From Cryptomeria japonica (lineage: Eukaryota; Streptophyta; Pinopsida; Cupressales; Cupressaceae): a stretch of DNA of 64,000 nt. The position numbers and the translations under genes are program-made. Each line of letters begins with the position of its first letter. Position 1 is the first letter of the stretch. The stretch covers positions 234,348,733 to 234,412,732 of the forward strand of contig NC_081414.1 in NCBI RefSeq assembly GCF_030272615.1. The letters run 5' to 3'. The notes under the pieces are model-generated. The model was not told the DNA's origin. It saw nothing but the letters and a program-made list of their open reading frames with translations, and searched no databases. Of this stretch, positions 10,628 to 21,507 are shown piece by piece.

Positions 10628-13600
10628 TTGAAGTTCCTCAACTAGAACATAAGGGGTCTCAACAGTCCCCAGAAGAAATTCTCTATAAAACAATATATCT
10701 TGGAAATGAAACTTGATATTTGTCTTCTTTAGGAGGTTAAAATGTCTTACCAAACTTTTGCAACCATTACTGGTAAACTTTGGCCGGGGCCTGCCTTTTT
10801 GTATGTGGATGCTTTGGGGGCTTCTAAGGGAATTGCTACCCTCTGGGACCCCCTCAAAATCCAAGGAAAGATTTATATTAGCAATCAAAACTTCTTAGCG
10901 ATTACTTTTCAACATGGTGAGCACTACTGGCACCTATTCAATATATATTCCCCCAACTCCAAAGTGGGAAGGCACCTGATGTGGGAGGAAATTTCTAAAC
11001 TCATCCTGGTAGACCAGAAGTCTCAGTACATGCTGGCTGGAGATCTTAATACTCCACTTTACCCCTCTGAAAAATGTGGAGGTCTAGTTGATTTTACAGA
11101 TAGCATGGGAGATCTCGCCAACCTCATTAATGTCACTAGCCTCTTTGATCTTGATCTTCAGGGCATCCCTTACACTTGGTCGAGTAACAGGAAAGGCAAT
11201 AACCTAATTCAAGTCAGACTGGATAGATTCCTCATCTCTACCAACTGGGATATTGGCCACAGCTCCTACCTTAAGATTATCCCAAGGACAACTTCTGATC
11301 ATAACCCCCTCCTACTCCATTGGAAGGATAGAGCCTACCAGGGTACCCCCCCCCCTTTTTGCTATGAGATTATGTGGGGCTCCCACCCGAATTTCAGAGA
11401 CCTGGTCAAGGGTTGGTAGGCTACCTTGATTCAAGGGACTGCTATATTCAAAATTGTTGAGAAACTGAAACTCATCCATAGGGAAGTCAAAGGTTGGAAT
11501 AAGGCAACTTTTGGTGACATCTTCAAGAAGAAAAAGGAGTTGTGCTCCAGATTGGAACAACTCCAGAGTAATATGGTAGCAGGTGACCCCCCTCACTCTA
11601 TACTGGTTGAGGAAGATGAATGTCATAAGAATTGGAAGGAAATCCTCTCCAAGGAGGAAATATACTGGAAATAAAGATCTCAGTGGCTGAAAGAGGGGGA
11701 CAGAAACTTGGCCTTCTTCCACCGCTCGATGAGCATCCATAAAAGGAGAAACTTTATCAAAAGTCTAAAGGATGACTCAGATCAGGAGATCATTGGAGAG
11801 TCTCAAATTGGCCAAAATGCCATTGAATTCTTCATCAGAATGTATATGGAGTTTGGAAGGAACAATGTGTCTCTCCAAGATAGTCTTTTGAGTAAGCTCC
11901 CAAATGCCATTGGGGAGGAGGATAACTATCAGCTCCTTGTTCTTATCTCCTCGGAGGAGGTCCATATGGTAGTCTTTGGGATGGGTGCTTTCAAGACCCC
12001 AGGCCTGGATGGCTTCCCCCTGGAATTTTTCTAGGATTATTGGGACATTGTTAATTATGATGTTACTAAAGCAGTGAAATATTTCTTCAAGACTAGTAAA
12101 TTACTGAAAAAATTGAATAACACCTACATTGTTCTTGTCCCTAAGTTATCGAACCCCAGTAGCATGAAGGACTTGTGACCCATAAGCCTCTGCAATTCTA
12201 TCTACAAAAAAATTTCCAAGGTCCTTGTGAATAGAATCAAACCTCTTCTAGCAAAGTTTATCAATTCTTCCCAGAAAGGTTTTGTCCCTGGTCCCCAAAT
12301 TTTGGATGCTGCCATTGCCACTCATGAAATAATCCACTCCATGGACATGAGCAAAACCCCAGGTACAACTTTCAAGCTCGACATTTCAAAAGATTATGAT
12401 AAAGTCAATTAGTGCTTTTTATTTAAAACTCTCTCAAAACAGGGCTTCAATCAAAAGGTTGTTGATATTATTCGGGAATGTGTTACTATGGTTCAATTCT
12501 TGGTCTTGATCGATGGGACCCCTAGGGGTTGTTTTAAGGCTGAAAAAGGTATTTGACAAGGAGACCCTCTATCACCTTATTATTTCATCATGATTGTTGA
12601 AGTATTGAGTAGAAATGTAGTTGATATGATGATCAATGGTAGAGTGCAGGGATTCAAAGCTGCTTCTATGATCCCCCCTCAGTTATCCAACAATTTGTTG
12701 ATGATACCTTCTTGTTTGGTATTTCATCTGTAATTGAGGCCAAACTATGGAAGAATTTACTAGCGAATTATGCCAAGGCTTCAAGGCAATGTATCAATTA
12801 TGATAAGAGTAATCTCTTCTTCTTCAACATCTTTGATGACCTTCAGCTTAAAATCCTCTCTATATTGGGGTGTAAGATTGCTACTCTTTTGGGGACTTAC
12901 CTGGGTCTCCCCCTCACTCTTAAAGAGGTCACCCCTACTTTCTGGAATACTATCCTTGAGCGGATACAAAAGAAATTTTCTGGTTGGAAAGGGAAATTCC
13001 TTAGCAGTGCAGGCAAGCTTCAACTCCTTGCTGCTTCCCTCTAGGGAATCCTAGTGTACTTCCTTTCTTTGTTCAAACTATCTGGTGCTATGGGGAAAAA
13101 ATTGAGAAAATCCAAAGAACCTTCCTATGGACGGGTATGGAGGAAAAAAGACACCTCGCTCTGTTAAATTAGGACACTGTTTGCTTACCCAAATCCACGG
13201 GAGGACTTGGTATCAGAAAGATAAATGCCTTGAATAAGGCTTTAATTGCAAAAGTGGGATGGACCCTAGCTAAAGGTGAGGCAGACTGGTGTAACATTGT
13301 TAGGGCCAAGTATCTAGATAGGGATCAACTCTATTGCAACTTGAATATGGGAGACCTTCCTCAGGGGTCTAAACTATGGAATGACATCCTAAAAAGCAGA
13401 CCAGTTATCAGAGAAGGACTGAAATGACAGATTGGAAATGGTAGAAAGATTAGGTTCTGGGAAGACTCTTGGGTGGAAGACAAACCTCTGGTAGACACTC
13501 ATTTCTGCCAAATTATGTATCACCTAAAAGAGCACTTGGGGGATTACATTGTTGATTATATGGAACCGCGAAGAGGAAAATGGAAGAACATTGCCCAGAT

Positions 13601-14841
13601 CTTCTCTAATCGACCCAACCTCTTACCCATTGCTCTCGAGCTGTAGGAGCTTATGCTAGAATGTAGAATTCCCCTTTCTCCTCAGGAAGATAGATTCATT
13701 TGGAAGGGGACCCAGTCAGGGGATTTCTCGGTTAAGTCTGCTTACATATAGCTTCGGAGACCCACTGGTGATGTTGAGTGTTGGAGGAAGATATGGAACT
13801 CTCAACTGATCCCCAAAGTCAACATTTTTTGGTGGTCCCTAATGCATGGTAAAATATTAACTTTGGACAATCTAAAAAGGAGGGGTTTCTAACTTTCCAA
13901 TAGATGCATTCTTTGTAAGGCTGAAGAGGAAACAATTGACCACCTTTTCATCCACTGCCCCTTTGCTGGACACTTGTGGACCCGAACCCTTGAAAAATGT
14001 GGTCTACAATGGGTTTTTCAGAATAGCATTAATAAGTTTTTTATTGGATGGACTCCCCCCTTCCACCACCCCCTGATCCTCCAATTATGGAGGCAGATCC
14101 AGCCGCACATCTACTGGGGGGTCTGGAAAGAAAGAAACAACAAAATTTTCAGAGATACTGAAGCCCCCCCAGATAGTGTCTTCTACAATTGCCTCAAAAT
14201 GATTTTAGATAATATATTTGTGACTAAGTGGAAAACCTCCCCCAATCCTCCTAATTTGATGGAGAAAAAAATTGTTGAACTTTGGAAGCTCCCCTCGGAG
14301 TTCGAAGTCTTCAACAACAATGCAAAAATCAAAAGGAAAAAGACCAAATGGTTAGCCCCAAAACCCCATTGGTACAATCTAAACTTTGATGGGTCTGCCC
14401 AAAATGACTGCCAAGTTGGAGGTGTAATCATCCCTGACCACTTGGGGAATACTATTGCAACTTATGCGGGCAACCTAAAGAACCATACCGTCACTCAAGC
14501 TGAGGGAATGACACTCCTATGGGGTCTGAGATTTGCCACATCCATTGGCATTAAACATCTAGAAATTGAAGGTGACTTGCAGATCATTGTGGAAACGGTG
14601 AGTGGTAGATCTATCTACTGTCGGGTGGAAAGTGGATCCCATTTTGAGGGATGCTAGGATGCTTCTAGCTAACATTGATGGCTTCACCATTTGCCATATC
14701 TTTAGAGAAGGGAATGTTGTTGTGAACTCTATGGTGGTGGTGGGAAGGCTGCAAAACGGTTTACGATGTTGGAGGAACCCCAAATTGCTACCAATAACCA
14801 CCAAGGTGATCTTGGAGATTGAAAAAAACCAAGTCCAATGA
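10628..14841 (+). pseudogene. LINE ORF2: apurinic-type endonuclease, RT, zf-RVT, RNase H
   Basis: Nicks target DNA and copies the LINE RNA into it. The endonuclease (10628-11330) shows its conserved residues: N in NIRGLNSP, E of LL*EVKM (the stop reads as CAG to TAG), AGDLNTP and SDHNPLLL. RT follows in the same frame to about 12690: FKTPGLDGFPLEFF, ISLCNSIYKKISKVLVNRI, SQKGFVPGPQI and FKLDISKDYDKVN. A frameshift then gives QQFVDDTFLFG, the catalytic box, and LGTYLGLPL. Another frameshift near 13030 leads to LPKSTGGLGIRKINALNKAL. The zf-RVT finger is CILCKAEEETIDHLFIHCPF (about 13909). The RNase H is NLNFDGSAQ, QAEGMTLLWGL and EIEGDLQIIV, with a last frameshift near 14600 to FREGNVVVNSM. More than ten stops and about three frameshifts make it dead. 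Confidence 0.9.
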
Positions 14842-15283
14842 TGAACCCATATAACTATTACTAGATGAAGAGAGCCAATTTTTAACTTTTAAATTTAGAA
14901 GGGAAACCCGCCCATCATGGGCTCGGTCTGCCACGTAGCCATGGATGGCCTTGTCATCACCTTCAAAAGGATTTATTAATGATGATAGTACTAACACCGG
15001 GAATGGTAATTTCCTAATTATCATCTGGACAAAGTTTATTGGTGGTGATATAGGCGACAACTAGGATAGGTCAAATCACATTGGCTAGATTGAGGGTCTG
15101 CATGAGTATAGTAGATCTCATAAATACGATATCTACTTAGGCATAATTTGCAATAATCACACTGTTTATTGCATGATTTTATCCCAGGATTGGCTAAGTG
15201 CTTATCACAACTCTGCTCTTGCTCTGATTCAACTTTGTGTTTTTGCTACCTGGTTTCTCCTCTACTCTGCTAAGCTGGAGGAA
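14842..15283 (+). other. Spacer between LINE ORF2 and ORF3
   Basis: About 440 bp without a supported gene. It could hold an internal ribosome entry or reinitiation region for ORF3, but no specific element is visible. Confidence 0.4.
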
Positions 15284-16684
15284 ATGACTATGGGGGGTGA
15301 CAAGCTAAGAATGGAACCCGACAAAATTGACAATTTTAAAGCTAAGCCAGTGGTGTGGTTTGTGTGTTTGGAAGGTGAGATCGACAAATTTATGGAAAGC
15401 ATGAAAGGGAATGATGAGAGATTGTCTAAGCAGTTTGTGGCTTCTTGGGAGGATAAGAGGGTTACCATGGGGGGTATCTCCTTCAAAATAAATGAAGAAG
15501 TAATTTATCAAGTGACGGGTTTGTCTATGGAGGGGAGTAAATGGAAGAAACAAAGCCGCATTTCGGATACCACCAGCCTGAACTAGTTCTTTCGTGAAGG
15601 TGAAAACCCAGTGAAGAGGGCGGGCGACTTCAACTGGGAGGAGCTTCCACCACCATGGGACAAGGTTTGCTATATCATTATGAAATAGTTCACTCTGGAG
15701 GGAAGGTATGGAATATTTTAATATTACCACCTCTTGTTCCTTAACCACCTTAGAAACAAGGATTACATTTCCATTCCATTTTTCCTGCTTCATTCGCTGG
15801 ATTCAAATGTTAAGGATATTGTTGAGGCCAAGAAAAAAAGAAAAGACTTCCCTATTCTGCACCAAGGCCTCATCCTTCATCTCTACAACTTCCACCTAGC
15901 CCTTTGCCCTCCCCGAACTATCTCCATCCAGAATGTGGCTAATAACCGTCCCCCAGCTATTGCTACCATTAAACCCGATACAAGCCCTCCTCGGCTACCT
16001 AAAATTGGCTCTTGCAGTAAGAAAAATAAAAAACGTCCTCTTGAGGATGTTAGAACCCCTAAGAAAGTTATAATCTAGGAGATTGATTCTGATATGGAAA
16101 TTACAAATGAGGCCAACACCCCCCGCCGTTCAGTGAGACTGGCCTCCAAACCCCTTGATAAATCGCTAAGAGATCCCTCCTCTTCCCATGAAACTGGGAA
16201 TTCCATCCCATCTAAGAATGTGGCCCTGTTTTAGTTTACCTCGACTGCCCACTCTGTTAGCTCCACCCATGCCTCTAAAAGCCCTAAAAATTCTATGAGT
16301 CCAGAGGTTGGCCCCAAATCCCAGACAAATTCTCTCTCCCTGACTCTCAAGTTTGAGAAGTTGATGGTGGTGGAGGAAGTAAGCAGCATAAAGGAGGAAG
16401 AAGACAGAAAACTGGCGGAGTTGGGTAAGAAAGTGAAGGTTTTGTTTGACAATGTGCAGAAAATCACTAGTAGAATGGAGGAAATGGAAAACAAGCTGCA
16501 GGACGTCTCCAAGTTTTCTTTGAATATGATGCGTTGCTCGGCAACCACTCTGTGTCTTCTGCAGGAAAGTTCTACCAAAGGCAAAAGCAAGGAAGATGAG
16601 GACTACAGGCCCCTTTTCAAATTCCTCACCAAGGAATGGGCTAGGAAGCTCCTCTCCAAGAGGAGCCATGGAAAAAAGAGATAG
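15284..16684 (+). pseudogene. LINE ORF3: orphan protein downstream of ORF2 (head, basic linker, coiled coil)
   Basis: Not a standard LINE gene; function unknown. One frame runs from ATG 15284 (an upstream in-frame ATG exists at 15173) to TAG 16682-16684, 467 codons, with no frameshift. It is broken by TAG 15584, TAG 15686, TAA 15719, TAG 16076 and TAG 16232, each one C-to-T change from CAG or CAA. Residues 1-215 look globular: WFVCLEGEIDKFMESM, SFKINEEVIYQVTG at 66-79, FREGE, then the hydrophobic LLFLNHLRNKDYISIPFFLL. Residues 220-360 are a Ser/Thr/Pro/Lys-rich linker with basic clusters (SKKNKKRP, RRSVRL), possibly nuclear localisation signals. Residues about 369-411 form a heptad-like coiled coil (LAELGKKVKVLFDNVQKI). 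It lies inside the target-site duplications, so it belongs to the LINE. The same design is seen in the orphan gene at 972-4314. Confidence 0.72.
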
Positions 16685-16983
16685 TTTGTTTCTATGTCTC
16701 GAAAGTCCAATTTTTTCTTCGCCCCTAGTAGCCTCCGGGCTGATAGTTTTAATTTATGTTTATACTTGAACTTATCTACATGTTTCCCTACATGGCAAAT
16801 ATTTAAAATGTTTATTAAGACTTTTATATATCCACTGAACTTACGTAGAATGATCATAGTTTTTGATAGAGGAAAGTAAGAGGGATGCAATTTTGTTGAT
16901 GTTATGTTGACAGTTGGCTTGCCACTGTTTCTTTGTTCTATTCCTGGGTCAACCCTCTTGTTTTGGCTGCTTTTAATATAAAA
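16685..16983 (+). other. LINE 3' untranslated region and A-rich tail
   Basis: Non-coding. It ends CTCTTGTTTTGGCTGCTTTT then AATATAAAA immediately before the right target-site duplication (16984-17000). Plant L1 LINEs commonly end in a T-rich segment followed by a short A-rich tail of this kind. Confidence 0.7.
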
Positions 16984-17000
16984 AACAATAATAATACTAT
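16984..17000 (+). repeat. Right target-site duplication of the LINE
   Basis: aacaataataatactat matches 8961-8977 with one mismatch. Confidence 0.85.
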
Positions 17001-18362
17001 CATTATCAATCTTAAAGTATAGATTACTATCAAAAATACCTTTGTTGAATCTTAGCTTCATCAAATACTTATCCAATCTTGCATACCATGCTCTTGGGGC
17101 TTTCTTGAGTCCATACAATGCTTTCTTCAACCAACAAACCATATCACCTTGATCAGTCAACTGAAATCCATTTGTTTTCTCAATGTACACCTCTTCTTCC
17201 AATTCACCATTTAGGAATGTTGACTTGACATCCATCCAGTAGACTTTGAAATCCTTGTAAGCAACATATGTAAGAAACAATCTAACTGCTTCAACCCTTT
17301 CCATAGGAGCAAAATTCTCTTCAAAATCAATTCCTTCCATTTGTGAATATACTTTACAAACAAGTCTAGCTTTATTTCTAACAACTTCACCTTCCTCATT
17401 TAATTTATCCTAAAAGACCCATTTGGTTACAATTACATTTTTGTCCTTAGGTCTGGGAACAAGATCCCATGTATTGTTCTCTTCAATCTGCTTCAATTAT
17501 TCTTCCATTGCTTTCACCCAATGTTCATCTTTACATGCTTCACTCACATCCTTAGGTTCAATATTATAAATCAAACAATACTCAACTTGATCTTCAACAA
17601 CTCTTCTTCTTGTTTGAACACCTTTATTTCTATCTCCTATAATCTGATTTTCAGAATGATTCAAACTTACATACCTAAGAGTTTTAGGATTTTCTTGAAC
17701 TTTGACTTCTTGTGATCTTTCTTCAACAACTGCACTTGTTCCTTCTTCCAAAATGATCTAGACTTGTTTCTGAGTCTAAGGTTGCTTCCCTTTATCTGAA
17801 CTATCATTCTAATCATCTGAATCATATCTAGAGGATCTGGGTTGTCTTTCCTTGCCTTCATCAACCCTGGCGTTTTCACTCTCAACTATCTTCCTCAATA
17901 TCTTATTATAGAACCGGTTGGCCTTGCTTTTGTTAGAATAACCAAGAAATATTCCATCATCACATCTAGCATCAAACTTCCCTAGATATTCATCCCTCTT
18001 GATATAACATTTACTTGCAAATTTTTTAAAATATTTAACAGTAGGAGAATGACCAAACCATAGTTCATAAGTAGTCTTACCGGTATCACCTCTGATATGC
18101 ACCCAGTTAAGAGTGTAAACAACAATACTCACAGCTTCTCTCCAGTAGACATGTGAAACATTTCCTTCCAACATCATGGTTCTAGCAGCCTCTTGGATGG
18201 TTCCGTTCTTCCTCTCCACAACTCCATTTTGTTGCGGAGTTCTAGGAGTAGACAACTATCTCTTTACCCCATGCTCTTCACAAAATGCATTAAACTCTAG
18301 AAGTGAATTCACCACCTCTGTCAAATCTCAGACACTTCAGCTTCAAACCTGTTTCTATCTCA
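17001..18362 (-). pseudogene. copia pol, central part: integrase C-terminal half and RT N-terminal half
   Basis: Reading down from 18362: LKCLRFDRGGEFTS carries the second integrase Asp, and STPRTPQQNGVVERKNGT the Glu. Then come WREAVSIVVYTLNWVH and the integrase C-terminal GIFLGYSNKSKANRFYN. An acidic linker is followed by [58 protein letters not shown] and [21 protein letters not shown]. It ends at [15 protein letters not shown], where the LINE interrupts; the frame resumes at 8977 with VKVFVDDII. Several stops and a frame change near 17800 are present. The catalytic Asp of integrase nearer its N-terminus and everything before it are missing. Confidence 0.88.
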
Positions 18363-19741
18363 AACATAGTGATTCATCATTAGAGAATGGTCCTTGTTTG
18401 GCACTAACAATAGCTCCATCTACCATACTAGTTATGACTCCTCTAGCATCTTATCCACCACATGTAAATGATGTTGAACAAGATTGGGAGGTAGATGATT
18501 TTCTATGCTATCTCACTCATGTAGTAGATTATTCTTGTGTGTTTGCTTGCATGTAAACTAATCTCTGTAATGTGATGTTTGGTGTGTATTTGTGTTTTAT
18601 TAAGATCTCTTTGGATGAACCTTGTTTTTTTGTCAGTGTAATGCAATAAAGGGATTGACCCTGTTGTAACATCTCTCTATTTGTATCTCACTTCTTCTAT
18701 ATGTGTTATATACATGTTGCATTGTAAATGTGATCTTGTTGTAGATGTGCTTTTATGTTGTCTACTTGGGGATGATGCAAAGCATTGAGATCTTTTTGGT
18801 CTCTTCCATTTTGATCCAAAAAGATGTGTTGTTCATTATATGTGCCCTTTTTCCATTGTGCTCATAGTTCCACTACCTTTAGGGGATAGGGTAAATTCAA
18901 TACAATCATACTTGATATACATGATTTATCTAATGCATATACTAACCCCAAATAATGGATCCCTTGTGTGATCTTGCATGTCTTGTGACTTTCACCTTTG
19001 ATTTACCTATGTGTGGGGGAATTTCATTGTTGCGATGTGGTTGTATTTTGGATGTATGTATGCCACCTTAAATTAATTTCTCCCAGTAAGGCATACACAA
19101 TCGCTTAAATGTGGGCACATACACTCTGCTACATGTTACACTTTGGGCACACACAATGAGGTTTCGTTTGTACATTTTGATCACACACCATGGTATGCTT
19201 GGTGCACGCTACAATACCAATTTTGTAGTTGCATTTTTGGATTACTTTGCAAGTTGAGGCTTTGTTTTGTAATCTTTGTGTTTCATGCACACTTCAACAC
19301 CCATTTTATAGTTTCTTTTTGTTAGATTATCTATCAAACCAAGGTTTTTCTTTGTAATCTCTAGAGTCAAATAGCATAACACACCTTTCTCGACTAGTTT
19401 GAATCTCCTTTTTCTAAAATGACTCATAGTAAACGACCTTTACTAGACTAAGAATTCATGACTCTTCTCTTCTCTTCTTATATGGATGATAGTAAGTTGC
19501 TCCATACTAGACCTAGATGCCATATTCTCTTCTTTATTCTTTCATGCTTCATGTACGTGTAACCTATGCTAGTCATGTTGCTCCTTTTATCTTAAAGTTT
19601 TAGACCGTTGAGATCCTATGTGCTTCGGGGATTGGTGTTTCCTCATTCATTTAAGGTCTTGGTGGAAGTATTTTGCTGCTTTCATGTACTTTATCAATAA
19701 TATGAGCATAAGGTCATACTCCTACTAAAGTGGGGGCTAAA
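18363..19741 (+). other. 3' end of an unassigned plus-strand LTR element
   Basis: Unrelated to the copia sequence that stops at 18362. A short plus-strand reading frame ends at TAA/TAG near 18556 with the acidic stretch VNDVEQDWEVDDFLCYL, possibly a polyprotein C-terminus. About 1.2 kb of non-coding sequence follows, finishing with a polypurine-like AAAGTGGGGGCTAAA (19727-19741) directly before TGTAGTGCC. This arrangement resembles the 3' end of gypsy elements. The family cannot be named from what is here. Confidence 0.4.
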
Positions 19742-19804
19742 TGTAGTGCCATATTTTATATGATCATACACTTTCATCTTATTTGGAGCTCACTTTAGTG
19801 TTTC
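19742..19804 (+). repeat. Start of an LTR, interrupted by the copia element
   Basis: TGTAGTGCC directly follows a polypurine-like tract, consistent with a 3' LTR start. It is broken at 19804 by the copia element; the continuation should start at 27133, but its outer end cannot be located by eye. Confidence 0.4.
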
Positions 19805-21250
19805 TGATGAATAATGATGAACAACAGATACCCCATCTGGTACTGAGAAAGGGGGGGGTGAATCAATATAGACAAAAACTCTCCCAACAACTTATCTACC
19901 TAAATCAATACCAACTAGTTATCACCATTACTGAACTTAACCACAACAATACCAGTTAAACACAATAAGACAATAGACACCATAAACTAATAAGTTTGAA
20001 CACTTCAAATACGATCAATACTTGACATCAATTTCACCCATAAACATATGCATGTGGTATACTAGTAATTCCATAACCTATTAACTCTGCATGTATAATA
20101 TTCCAACCAAATACTTCATAAACATCGCATGAAAAATGCATAACACATAACACACAGATTTTTCACGTGGAAACCCAAATGGGAAAAACCACGGTGGGAA
20201 TGAATACCCACAAGATTGTTTTGAACTCTTTTGAAGCTTGCCCTGTTAGGAGCCTAGTCTAGTTAAAGACTTTACAATAAGGTTCTGCTAGGAATTGATC
20301 TTGTTAGAGAACACCCGGTTAAGGGATGGTTATATACCCTGTTAAAGGTTACCTTGCTAGAGGATTTGAAGAACTCAATGATCTTGAGTCACCTAGTTAT
20401 AGGTTTTACACTAAGCCTATTAAAGCTACCCGGTAAAGGGATTTTCCAACTGTTGAAATGGTTAGAAGACAACAGGTAAAACTTTTGATCTGATAACAAC
20501 ACTACATGCCAAGGCAGATCCTTTTCATATCCTCTACTCTGCAATCACACTCTACAGTTTCCCACTCATTGGTCTGGCAAGTATCTCATCACTCGGATAC
20601 AAACAACATTTGCCAACAACTTTATAATAACAAACATCATCGACCTTAAAGACAACAGATAGGTCGGTTGCATAAACCCTAAACCCTAAGCATCTTAGGT
20701 TTACAACACAGGCAGTCCAATCCTAACCGTCCAAACACATTGCATAGAGTATTATAATTTCAAACAGACCACAAGATAATATGCATCATTCATTCTTCAC
20801 CACACATGGGAATTAGTAACCCATCACGCTCTCTTGTCATTCCACTAAGAAGAATGATCATTCCCCAAGCAAACTTCAAATACGGTGGATCTCCTCATAC
20901 CTCAATACTTTACACACACAAGGCTAACGTGGCACCTCGATCTCATTCACATCTCTTAGCTAACTCATCATAGAGTATCATTGATTGCATCACATAAGTT
21001 GGATTGCCAAACAGATAACCATAGAGCTGAGACTATCAACCAGTAGTCACACTTAGTGAAACCCTGACACCAATTCACTACATCTCTTCATACCTCTTCA
21101 TACCAATTCACCAACTTCTTTCAATCTTCATACCAGTTCACTTACACTTATTGACATCAATGACAACATACATTATCATCATATCAACATACTGGTTCAT
21201 CAAATGCTATCATATCCAATAATCTCCCCATATACCAACAATATCCAACA
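19805..21250 (-). repeat. 3' LTR of the copia element
   Basis: 1,446 bp, TGATGAATAATG to ATATCCAACA on the plus strand. It contains AACCCTAAACCCTAAG near 20685 (a telo-box-like motif) and a stretch of loosely repeated GTTAAAGG / CTAGAGG motifs. Confidence 0.9.
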
Positions 21251-21266
21251 ATCTCCCCCTTTGGCA
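21251..21266 (-). other. Polypurine tract of the copia element
   Basis: The plus strand reads ATCTCCCCCTTTGGCA directly after the LTR, so the minus strand is TGCCAAAGGGGGAGAT before TGTTGG. Confidence 0.85.
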
Positions 21267-21507
21267 TTGATGACAATACTCAATGTAGCATTGCTTATTG
21301 AAAACATTATAAACCAGTGTATCTTCATCATCAGATATCTTCTCCCCATACATCAGATATCTTCTCCCCCTTTGACAACAATGCCAAAGTGGAGGCATAA
21401 GCTTCCAAAATCTACTATGTTGCTCTCCCTAAGGAGTAGCATCCTTCAACATATTAATCCTGAAAGATTTGTCACTGTAGTACTAGACTGATGTGGAGCA
21501 CACATCT

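Larger units (their letters stand above)
8978..16983 (+). mobile_element. L1-type LINE with three ORFs, inserted in copia RT
   Basis: The 8,006-bp unit lies between 17-bp target-site duplications and ends in a short A-rich tail (TTTTAATATAAAA), as target-primed reverse transcription leaves it. In order: 5' leader (8978-9068), ORF1 with a DUF4283-like domain and zinc knuckle (9069-10595), ORF2 with endonuclease, RT, zinc finger and RNase H (10628-14841), a 440-bp spacer, a third ORF (15284-16684) and a 3' untranslated tail. Near-full length with a long 5' region is unusual, because most LINE copies are 5' truncated. The bounding duplications show that the third ORF moved as part of the same RNA. 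Confidence 0.88.
7421..18362 (-). mobile_element. Ty1/copia element remnant, split by a LINE and truncated at its 5' end
   Basis: Read on the minus strand, 18362-17001 holds the integrase C-terminal half and the N-terminal half of RT. 8977-8001 holds the rest of RT and RNase H, followed by a polypurine tract (7708-7722) and a 287-bp LTR piece. The LINE at 8978-16983 sits between the two coding parts. The non-autonomous element (1-7420) was inserted into the LTR. Gag, protease and the integrase N-terminus are missing beyond 18362, where unrelated sequence starts. The family is close to the copia element at 19805-27132, judged from motifs such as VDDIIYGG versus VDDIIFGG and LTRs that both start TGTTGGA on the minus strand. 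Confidence 0.85.

Noticed and set aside
20667-20700. Interstitial telomere
   Set aside because: Only two AAACCCT units, repeated in both LTRs of one element.
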